From Orbus hercynius (lineage in GTDB: Bacteria; Pseudomonadota; Gammaproteobacteria; Enterobacterales; Orbaceae): a DNA stretch of 64,000 nucleotides. The stretch lies in contig NZ_RBWY01000001.1 in NCBI RefSeq assembly GCF_003634275.1, forward strand, positions 351,408 to 415,407, given 5' to 3'. This document shows positions 57,024 to 64,000 of this stretch, piece after piece (within the stretch, counting starts at the first letter, position 1; each line of letters starts with the position of its first letter). Both the position numbers and the translations under genes were made by a program. The notes under the pieces are model-generated. The model saw only the letters and a list, made by a program, of their open reading frames with translations. It searched no databases and had not been told where the DNA came from.

Positions 57024-57938
57024 ATGATAAAAATAATGACTTCTGAATTAAGCTTTTTATATCAGCAACTTAATCATCAAGACAATGCTCACTATTATCG
57101 CTATTTGTTACTCGATATGCTCGGTGAGGTGAATGAGTTAAGTGTGCTTTATTTAGCAACGTTAAAAGAAACATTTGCTAAAGAGAATATTACAGTTGTT
57201 CCTCGTCCAGAGCTTCGTCATGATTTGAACGCTTGCCCCCACTTGATTTGCTTGGCTACGCCCGGTCAAATGGTTGATTTTGAGTATGTACAAAATAGCT
57301 TTCTTGAAGCCAAACAAGAAGTGCTATTTAACAAGCGTTATATTTGCGGATGGCTCATTAGTGAACATCCACCGCAGTTAATGGCAGAGTTAATATTACA
57401 AGCAGGGATTAATTTAGGCACGTTAATTAATCAGCGTTTTGTGCCGTTTTATGAACCGTTTAAATTACAACTGTTGCAAGAGGGTAATCATATCTGTCCG
57501 GATTGGATTGAACGCTATTTAGCCTTTACTAAGCGCTATTTCTATCTTGATGTAACCGTCAATTTAGTCGATATCTCGACCAAGCGCAAGCCATCTGGCG
57601 ATGTGCTGATGGTTTTGGCTGATCAAGCCACCTTTAATCTTAGTGAAAGTCATAATCTATTTTACCTTTATGCTGAATATGTCGAGATATTAGCGGATGA
57701 AGGGCAATACCCTGATAAATATACCCTCAGCCAACTCAGTGAGTATTATCACATAGCCAGCACATTATTAACGGCAATGAGTGATCGTTATTTATTGACA
57801 ATTTATTGCATGCGTTATGGTGATTTATCTAAAAACCCCGCAGTACTCGCGCTGCTAAATCGGGATGATAAGTCAGCGATTAACGATTTTGCGCAGGCAC
57901 TCATTGAGCTTGATGAGCGTCAACTAATCATAAAATAA
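57024..57938 (+). CDS. Probable T6SS effector adaptor (DUF4123-like)
   Basis: A 304-residue soluble protein directly upstream of a VasX-type effector (19 bases between). The first half follows the DUF4123/Tap adaptor topology as I know it: an initial YLLLDMLGEV strand, a PHLICLATPGQMVDF strand, a KRYICGWLISEHPPQLMAEL core and the RFVPFYEPFKLQLLQEG strand-helix. The second half (from about 185) is mostly helical with no known motif. Adaptors of this kind load the effector on VgrG. Homology is weak by eye, so the role rests mainly on order and topology. ATG 57024; an ATG at 57036 is also in frame. Confidence 0.55.
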   Translation: MIKIMTSELSFLYQQLNHQDNAHYYRYLLLDMLGEVNELSVLYLATLKETFAKENITVVPRPELRHDLNACPHLICLATPGQMVDFEYVQNSFLEAKQEVLFNKRYICGWLISEHPPQLMAELILQAGINLGTLINQRFVPFYEPFKLQLLQEGNHICPDWIERYLAFTKRYFYLDVTVNLVDISTKRKPSGDVLMVLADQATFNLSESHNLFYLYAEYVEILADEGQYPDKYTLSQLSEYYHIASTLLTAMSDRYLLTIYCMRYGDLSKNPAVLALLNRDDKSAINDFAQALIELDERQLIIK

Positions 57939-57957
57939 ATAATAAAGGATAGGGATA

Positions 57958-60900
57958 ATGGCAAAGTTAACGGCACAAGAACAAAAACAGATTGAAGCTT
58001 GCCGCTTAGAAAATGCATCCACCATGGCTAACAATGGATGTGGCGTATGTGAACGAAAAGGGTTCCCACTGTTATTAGTTCGCAAATCCGTCGTACCCAA
58101 GCAAGAAACATGGCCAGAAGCCAATGCCGCGCATAAGTATACGCGATCATTTAGTGATATTAATTGGGCTAAAAATATGCTCAAACTCACTGGGCGTGAA
58201 CCACAAGAAGCGATGGAGACGAATGAGTTTGCATTTCGTTTATTACGCAGTGGTTATGTGTATGTTTTTTTGCGCACACGTGGCGTTTCAGATAAAGCCA
58301 AAAGAACCGTTGTTGGCTACGAAATAACGCCTTCCGGGTGTTTTCGGCATAAACGGGTTGAGCAGTTGCTTGGCATAAAAAATCATCAAGTGAAAGAGAT
58401 TCCGCCAAGCTGCACTCAGTCTAACCACCATATTCCTGCTAAGTTTATTACGCTAAATAATACGCGTTATAGTGATGCCTGGATTGCCTATAGCCCCCAT
58501 CCATGGGATCGGCAAACGTTAGAGCATTATCGCATGTTACCTGAACAAGACATGGCACGTTTTACTCATGTGATATTGCCGGAAAATAATGTCGCAGCAA
58601 CCGCATTAACTGATGGCCGCAGCTTTTCAGCACTAGATTTTTTCAATGAGACTCGTTATCTAATGGAGCTACAGTGCGATGAACAAGATCGCATTGAATA
58701 TTATTATGATAAAGAGAGCCGTAAACCCACCGATGATACACAAAAACCACTCCCTGAGTTTGAGCACGGCACTTTTTACACCGCTAGCCCGTTTTATAGT
58801 CTTAAACGCGATCAACATGCTTTTTGGCAAGCGATACAACGGTTTCGCCGTATTGATGTTCCGGCGGTATTAGTGGAAGATTGTTTAGGCATCGCCGAAG
58901 AACTGGCGGTTCAAAAGCGCGTTGCTATCCGCCCGCATGTTAAAAATATTTTAGAAGCTGAAGAAACCCAGCTCACCGCAAGTGGTAAACAGTTTCAATC
59001 ACAAATCGGCCAGTTTTTATCAACTAAATTGCTGTTAGCTGAACAAAAAAATCAGTTAAAGCAAGATAATTTTATGTTGCATGCCATGATGTATGATTAC
59101 AAAGATGGCAATGCTAAGCAAAAAAATGGCCAAACCACCAATCAAAAAATGATTGATGATGCAAGGCAGCAGCTCGCTAAAAAGAGTGCACAGTCGCCTA
59201 GCCCGTTTGATTATTACCGTAAAGAGATGATCTATAAACGGCGTTTCTTAACCAATATCGAAAACTATGAACAAGGTTTGATTGAAAAAGATCAAGAAGC
59301 GGCTCCCGCAGATAAATATGTGGCTTTTTTTTATCAAAGTAAGGCTAGCGATAACCCGGTGCTATGCCTAGCACAATTCAGTTATGAGACAAAGTTAAAC
59401 TACCTTGACAATAACATGGTTGAAATTGGTAAAGAGGGGGACTTATATGATCAAACGAAATCGTATCAGCCAATGCCCTTAACCGATGACGAAGCGCAAA
59501 GTTTATTAAGCCAGTTCAATCGAAGCTACGCCCAAAGCCAGTCGCTTTATGATATGGACTTAACCAAAAAAGATATTACAGAAGGGGCTGCCAAGCAGGT
59601 TAAATTATATGTTTACACGCCAAATAAACCGACCAGTAAACTGGATGAATATCGTTCGCTGCTTAATCAACCTTTACTCGACGTGTTTAAACAAGAAGTA
59701 CAATTGAGTTATTCGTGGCTAATTGCCGATATTAATTTACTGATGCAAGACTATTTTTATTACGTGACGTGGTTAATTGGTAATCAGGATAAGTGCTCCA
59801 AATTTTCGCCTAAACTTGCTCAGTACAATCAGGTAAACTTTTGGCAGCAAGAGGTGCAAGCCGACAGCTCAAATGCCCATGTGGGTTATCTTTATGATGC
59901 GATTGCCATTTTTAAGCCTGAGCATTTAGGATCGATTAAGCTTGAATATCAGTTTGGTATTTGGGATAACTTATTGCGTGATGAAAATACGCTGTATGTG
60001 CATTTACTCAAAGGTCAACGCAGTGATAATCATCGGCAAGGTTTATGGCAAACACTGCTTGCACTGCGTGATAAGCCCGAAAATCAAGGCAAAACCAGTG
60101 ATGAACTGATTACTTTGCTATATCAGCAGCAAAACCAAACCGTAGCGGATAAACAGCGCCATAATCCGTCTGCTAAATCGATTGATGAAATAGATACTGA
60201 AGTGCTTGATAAGCTAAACGATCTTTTAGAGCTTGATTTACCTAAAGATCCTAATCAAGCGAAATTAGTCAGTGGTTTGTTTGATGTGCTCTTTGAGCAG
60301 GGTTACGCTGCGATTGCCAATATGCCACGCGGTGAAGTGATTAATCGGGTATTAACCCAGGGATTATTAGCTGAATCAAGCAATGTCTTGTTTGGGGTTA
60401 AAATGCGCACTTATTCGTTTAATGTGCCGGCGCGTGATTTGCGTTATACCTTAAATCGTTTGCAAACGTTAAACCCGGCGATTAATAAAAGTGCCCAATA
60501 TGTGGCCACTACCGCTCAAGGTAAAAGCATTACCTTAACGCGCAGTGAAAAAGGCTGGCAAGTGCCAAAAGCTTACTGGAAAACACTGGTCACTATTGAC
60601 GTGGTGGTCGCCGCGGGCTCCCTTGATGAACTCGATGACATCCAAAAGCAATTTAAACAGAGTAAAACCTTAAACCAATTTGTTAAAAGCAATCCTTATG
60701 TATTGCATGTTGATAGTGGATTAACGCGCGCTGATATTGATAAGGCATTTCGCTTTAAACAGCGGCAAATCGCCGTTGAAGAGGGTAAAACCGCGCTGTT
60801 TAGTGGGTTATTATTAGCGTTAAATATCTATAATTTAAGCAGTAAATATGGTGCATACGATTTAACCATTGGTCAGGATGTGCGCGATAAAATGCGCGCC

Positions 60901-62013
60901 GAGATGAGCCGGGCGGTAGTGGATTGCTTGCTACTGTTGCCGCCGATTTTTGATTCGGGGTTAAAAAATGGCGCGGCACTATTTCGTATTTTACGTACTA
61001 ACACCATAGAAAGTCAGGCACTCGCTCGTTCTAGTAGTTTGCTGGGCGTGGGCAATAAAGTGGCTGGCGGGATTGGTGCCATTTTTGTGATCTATGATGG
61101 TGCCAGCAGCTGCGTATCGGGTTATCAGCGTTATCAGCGTGGCGAGGCAACGGCGTCAGCTTATTTAGTGGGCAGCTTGTGCCAAATTAGCTCAGGGTTA
61201 CTTGGGGTGATTGGTTTATTTTGTTTAAATCCGCTTATTGGCTTAGCGGCATTTGTATTTGGTGTTGTTGCATTTATCTTATTGACCTGGTTTAAAGATC
61301 AGTCGGACGACTGGACCTTGATGCAAATTTGGTTTAACCGCTGCTATTTTGGTTTGTGGTCACATAAAGCCAGCGGCAAAGGCGAACCCTACCCACTTAC
61401 TGACGTTGGTGCCTATATTGCCTGCAATGATTATTTGGTGGCATTATTAAATTGCCAAGTACAAATGGCAATTGAGGATAGTGCTGCATCTTATCCTAAC
61501 TTGGAATCGGGTATGGTGCCGGCTGGCTTTTTACCGAGTTTACAGCGCAAAGTGCAATTAAATATGTTGTTAGCTGATTTTGACCCCAATAAAAGTGACT
61601 ATCAGGGGCGGATTGTGATTCGCTCTAAATTATTCCCAGATGAGTTTGTGGTACTAAGTTTGTCATTTAATGAAAAATATATTGATGTCGTTCAGAAACA
61701 GTCGACATTGTCAAATTGGCAGCAACGCTCGATGCTTAATGTCAAACTAGATGCTCAGAACAAGGAACGGTCATGGCTGTTGGATGAAAATGGAGAGCGG
61801 GTTGATGGCTCTCCATTTCTGATTATGACTAACCCGAATAACGGTATAACCGATAACTCAAGTCACCCTATCCTTTTTTTAGATTCATCGCAAATTATTG
61901 GCTGGATTAAGGATGATGATGCCAATCAATCTTTTACGCTTGAAGTGGTTGTACACTATTATCGCGATAAGTCTAACAATAGTGTACCGTTGGTACTGTG
62001 CTATGAATATTAA
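57958..62013 (+). CDS. VasX/BTH_I2691-type T6SS effector with membrane-active C-terminal part
   Basis: A 1351-residue protein. The N-terminal region shows the VasX_N/BTH_I2691 pattern: CGVCERKGFPLLLVRKSVV (Cys28 and Cys31), FAFRLLRSGYVYVFLRTRG, and later DCLGIAEELAVQKRVAI (about residue 308), which I recognise from this family. The middle is helical and charged. The C-terminal half has hydrophobic helices at about 946-960, 985-1000, 1034-1055 and 1065-1112 (LVGSLCQISSGLLGVIGLFC and onward), then a soluble beta-rich end (1113-1351). VasX-type effectors permeabilise inner membranes. No signal peptide, as T6SS cargo. GGATAGGG precedes the ATG; three lipoprotein genes follow. Confidence 0.82.
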   Translation: MAKLTAQEQKQIEACRLENASTMANNGCGVCERKGFPLLLVRKSVVPKQETWPEANAAHKYTRSFSDINWAKNMLKLTGREPQEAMETNEFAFRLLRSGYVYVFLRTRGVSDKAKRTVVGYEITPSGCFRHKRVEQLLGIKNHQVKEIPPSCTQSNHHIPAKFITLNNTRYSDAWIAYSPHPWDRQTLEHYRMLPEQDMARFTHVILPENNVAATALTDGRSFSALDFFNETRYLMELQCDEQDRIEYYYDKESRKPTDDTQKPLPEFEHGTFYTASPFYSLKRDQHAFWQAIQRFRRIDVPAVLVEDCLGIAEELAVQKRVAIRPHVKNILEAEETQLTASGKQFQSQIGQFLSTKLLLAEQKNQLKQDNFMLHAMMYDYKDGNAKQKNGQTTNQKMIDDARQQLAKKSAQSPSPFDYYRKEMIYKRRFLTNIENYEQGLIEKDQEAAPADKYVAFFYQSKASDNPVLCLAQFSYETKLNYLDNNMVEIGKEGDLYDQTKSYQPMPLTDDEAQSLLSQFNRSYAQSQSLYDMDLTKKDITEGAAKQVKLYVYTPNKPTSKLDEYRSLLNQPLLDVFKQEVQLSYSWLIADINLLMQDYFYYVTWLIGNQDKCSKFSPKLAQYNQVNFWQQEVQADSSNAHVGYLYDAIAIFKPEHLGSIKLEYQFGIWDNLLRDENTLYVHLLKGQRSDNHRQGLWQTLLALRDKPENQGKTSDELITLLYQQQNQTVADKQRHNPSAKSIDEIDTEVLDKLNDLLELDLPKDPNQAKLVSGLFDVLFEQGYAAIANMPRGEVINRVLTQGLLAESSNVLFGVKMRTYSFNVPARDLRYTLNRLQTLNPAINKSAQYVATTAQGKSITLTRSEKGWQVPKAYWKTLVTIDVVVAAGSLDELDDIQKQFKQSKTLNQFVKSNPYVLHVDSGLTRADIDKAFRFKQRQIAVEEGKTALFSGLLLALNIYNLSSKYGAYDLTIGQDVRDKMRAEMSRAVVDCLLLLPPIFDSGLKNGAALFRILRTNTIESQALARSSSLLGVGNKVAGGIGAIFVIYDGASSCVSGYQRYQRGEATASAYLVGSLCQISSGLLGVIGLFCLNPLIGLAAFVFGVVAFILLTWFKDQSDDWTLMQIWFNRCYFGLWSHKASGKGEPYPLTDVGAYIACNDYLVALLNCQVQMAIEDSAASYPNLESGMVPAGFLPSLQRKVQLNMLLADFDPNKSDYQGRIVIRSKLFPDEFVVLSLSFNEKYIDVVQKQSTLSNWQQRSMLNVKLDAQNKERSWLLDENGERVDGSPFLIMTNPNNGITDNSSHPILFLDSSQIIGWIKDDDANQSFTLEVVVHYYRDKSNNSVPLVLCYEY

Positions 62014-62032
62014 CAACTGATAAGGGCTAAGC

Positions 62033-62698
62033 ATGTTTAAACTAAATTCGGTGATCTGGCTGTTGGTTATCCTGCTACTAACCGGCTGTGAAGATGGCAA
62101 AATCAAAACTATCTTGCAAACCGGGTTGGATAAACTTAACCCAACCGGCAAAACCGGTATCTGCTTTACGGTCGGGGATATCACTTATCCTTATACCTCA
62201 GTAGATGTTACTGGTGAATTAAACGAGTCTGGTTATAATCGATTTATCGATAGAAATAATACTTTAAATAAACGGCTATCTACCTTTGCCAAATTGGGCT
62301 TATTAACGGAGCAGCCAGTGATCGGTGAGGATGGTAAACCAAGCGGTTTTTACGATTACGATCTCACTGAGTTAGGTAAAGCGTATCGCTACTATTCAAC
62401 TAGGTCACAGGTATTTTGTTTTGGCCGGGTGGTGGTGGATAGCATAACCAGTAAAGAAGAAGGCTTGACGTCATTAAATAAAATATTGGTTAATGTGGGG
62501 TATAAACGGCATGTGGAAGGCGAGATCCCCACGTGGGCCACCTCGCCATTATTAAATGATGTCAGCGTGGCAAGGCTGTCAAAAAATGGCGAGCCAATTG
62601 ACTGGAGTGAAGGCTATTATTCACAATCGTTTTTTCGGCAAAAGGATAAATCATTAACGCCTTGGCCAAGAGTCGTCGAGAATTTTTATGGGCGGTAA
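62033..62698 (+). CDS. Tandem lipoprotein 1, probable immunity protein
   Basis: A 221-residue lipoprotein. The signal peptide (MFKLNSVIWLLVILLLTGCE) ends in the lipobox LLTGC, so Cys19 is lipidated; the residue after is Glu, not Asp, so outer-membrane sorting is expected unless retained. It carries GKTGICFTVGDITYPYTSV and a further cysteine in VFCFGRVVVDSI. It starts 19 bases after the effector stop and has two close paralogues downstream, the arrangement of effector-immunity islands. Periplasmic placement would suit protection against a membrane-attacking effector delivered into the periplasm. The family is not known to me. Confidence 0.65.
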   Translation: MFKLNSVIWLLVILLLTGCEDGKIKTILQTGLDKLNPTGKTGICFTVGDITYPYTSVDVTGELNESGYNRFIDRNNTLNKRLSTFAKLGLLTEQPVIGEDGKPSGFYDYDLTELGKAYRYYSTRSQVFCFGRVVVDSITSKEEGLTSLNKILVNVGYKRHVEGEIPTWATSPLLNDVSVARLSKNGEPIDWSEGYYSQSFFRQKDKSLTPWPRVVENFYGR

Positions 62699-62736
62699 TG
62701 GTGGCCATTAACAGCTAGTGCTAATAAGGAATAAGT

Positions 62737-63402
62737 ATGTTTAAACTTAATCATCGTATCTGGCTGCTGGCTATCTTGTTACTAACCGGCTGTGAAGATG
62801 GCAAAATCAAAACCATTTTGCAAACTGGATTGGATAAACAGGATCAAACAGGGAAAACCGGCATCTGCTTTACCGTAGGGGATATTACTTATCCTTATAC
62901 CTCAATAGCGGTGACTGGCGAATTAGACGAGTCTGGTTATAATCGATTTATCGATAGAAATAATACTTTAAATAAACGGCTATCTACCTTTGCCCAACTG
63001 GGCTTATTAACGGAGCAGCCAGTGATTAGTGAGGATGGCAAGCCAAGCGGTTTTTATCATTATGATATCACTGAGTTAGGTAAAGCTTATCGCTATTATA
63101 CAGGTAAACAGCAACTATTTTGTTTTGGTCGGGTGGTAGTGGATAGCATCAAAAGTAAGCAAGAAATTGTGACATATTTTGATGAAATACAAGTGCAAGT
63201 GGTGTATAACCGACATGTGGAAGGCGAGATCCCTGTCTGGGCAACGTCACCATTATTAAATGATGCTGGCTATAGAGTACCGTCAAAAAAGGGTGAAGCG
63301 ATTGACTGGAACGAAGGCTTTTTTATGCAATTCTTTTTTCGGCAGAAAGATAACTCATTAAAGCCTTGGCCGTTCATTATTCCAAATACTTATGGTAATT
63401 AA
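62737..63402 (+). CDS. Tandem lipoprotein 2, probable immunity protein
   Basis: A 221-residue paralogue of the preceding gene with the same signal peptide and lipobox (LLLTGCEDGK). By eye the first 110 residues are nearly identical to copy 1, while residues about 140-185 differ strongly (KQEIVTYFDEIQVQVVYNRH against KEEGLTSLNKILVNVGYKRH). The C-terminal tail differs as well (WPFIIPNTYGN). AAGGA lies 7 bases before the ATG. Such divergence in patches is expected when copies adapt to different effector variants or exchange segments. Confidence 0.65.
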   Translation: MFKLNHRIWLLAILLLTGCEDGKIKTILQTGLDKQDQTGKTGICFTVGDITYPYTSIAVTGELDESGYNRFIDRNNTLNKRLSTFAQLGLLTEQPVISEDGKPSGFYHYDITELGKAYRYYTGKQQLFCFGRVVVDSIKSKQEIVTYFDEIQVQVVYNRHVEGEIPVWATSPLLNDAGYRVPSKKGEAIDWNEGFFMQFFFRQKDNSLKPWPFIIPNTYGN

Positions 63403-63427
63403 TGGTTATCGCTAATCGAGACTAAGC

Positions 63428-64000
63428 ATGTTTAAACTTAATCATAGTATCTGGCTGCTGGCTATCCTGCTACTAACCGGCTGTGAAGATGGCAAAATCA
63501 AAACTATATTGCAAACGGGATTAGATCAGCAAAATCCAACCGGTAAAACCGGTATCTGCTTTACCGTGGGGGATATTACTTATCCTTATACTTCCATAGC
63601 GGTAACCGGTGAATTAGACGAGTTTGGTTATAACCGTCAGGTTTCAAAAAATAATATCTTAAATAGCAATTTAAAATCATTTGCGCAGTTAGGGTTATTA
63701 AGTGAACAACCGATTATGGCGCAGGATGGCAAGCCAAGCGGTTTTTACTATTATGATATCACTGAGTTAGGTAAAGCGTATCGCTATTATTCTGCTGAGT
63801 CACAGGTGTTTTGTTTTGGCCGGGTGGTGGTGGATAGTATCAAAAGCAAGGAAGAAGGCCTGACCTCATTAAATAAAACATTGGTTAATGTTGTCTATAA
63901 ACGGCATGTGGAAGGCGAGATCCCGGTCTGGGCGACTTCACCGTTATTAAATGATGTGGCTTCAATACAGCTATCAAAAAACGGGGAGCCAATTGACTGG
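63428..64000 (+). CDS. Tandem lipoprotein 3, probable immunity protein (3' end outside window)
   Basis: An open frame of 191 codons that runs off the window end. Start MFKLNHSIWLLAILLLTGCE matches copies 1 and 2. Residues about 65-90 are unique (FGYNRQVSKNNILNSNLKSF, where copies 1 and 2 share SGYNRFIDRNNTLNKRLSTF). Residues about 120-160 match copy 1 (SQVFCFGRVVVDSI, EEGLTSLNK), while the earlier SIAVTGELDE and later VWATSPLLND match copy 2. The pattern is mosaic. Further copies may lie beyond the window. Confidence 0.65.
   Translation, partial: MFKLNHSIWLLAILLLTGCEDGKIKTILQTGLDQQNPTGKTGICFTVGDITYPYTSIAVTGELDEFGYNRQVSKNNILNSNLKSFAQLGLLSEQPIMAQDGKPSGFYYYDITELGKAYRYYSAESQVFCFGRVVVDSIKSKEEGLTSLNKTLVNVVYKRHVEGEIPVWATSPLLNDVASIQLSKNGEPIDW

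Overview
The window comes from an AT-rich gammaproteobacterium with a gene set close to Escherichia coli and the Pasteurellaceae: zapC-ycbX, sspAB, rnb, rluA, rluC, dsbB, lipBA, aceEF-lpd, pyrG-eno, ybjD, and an enterobacterial-type class II ilvC with ilvY. The AT-rich DNA, the Haemophilus-like diaminobutyrate pathway and the VasX-like type VI secretion effector make the insect-gut family Orbaceae (Gilliamella and relatives) my best guess. This is inference; no rRNA is present to test it.

Region 1 (1-11047) is the tail half of a siphophage-type prophage on the + strand: tail terminator (cut by the window edge), tail tube, a tail chaperone with a -1 frameshift extension, tape measure, two paralogous virion proteins, distal-tail and hub proteins, and a large tip/host-specificity protein carrying an inserted LamG-like domain. 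The gene order resembles B3/D3112-type transposable phages. No gene follows the tip protein for about 380 bp, so the right end of the prophage probably lies shortly after 11047.

Region 2 (11048-24200) is host accessory metabolism: a YghA-type aldehyde reductase, an unknown membrane protein, a LysR regulator with an Old Yellow Enzyme, tRNA-Leu and tRNA-Gly, the two genes making 1,3-diaminopropane (dat-ddc), a GyrI-like ligand-binding protein, and the divergent ilvY/ilvC pair with a clear operator.

Region 3 (24200-50660) is mostly core housekeeping: cell division, nucleotide scavenging and NMN uptake, an OLD-family nuclease with an altered Walker A, CTP synthase, enolase, stringent starvation proteins, RNase II, nucleotide-pool sanitation (mazG, rdgB), pseudouridine synthases, disulfide formation, outer-membrane quality control and lipoate synthesis. 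Several intrinsic terminators are visible.

Region 4 (50661-56890) is the pyruvate dehydrogenase operon aceE-aceF-lpd. It has a good sigma70 promoter, a leader of about 235 nt and a terminator-like hairpin just before the aceE ribosome binding site. lipB and lipA lie next to it, divergent, and supply the lipoyl cofactor that AceF needs.

Region 5 (57024-64000) is a type VI secretion cargo module: a probable adaptor, a 1351-residue VasX/BTH_I2691-type effector with a membrane-active C-terminal half, and three tandem, mosaic paralogous lipoproteins (the third cut by the window end) that are the likely immunity proteins. No VgrG, Hcp or secretion-apparatus gene is inside the window.
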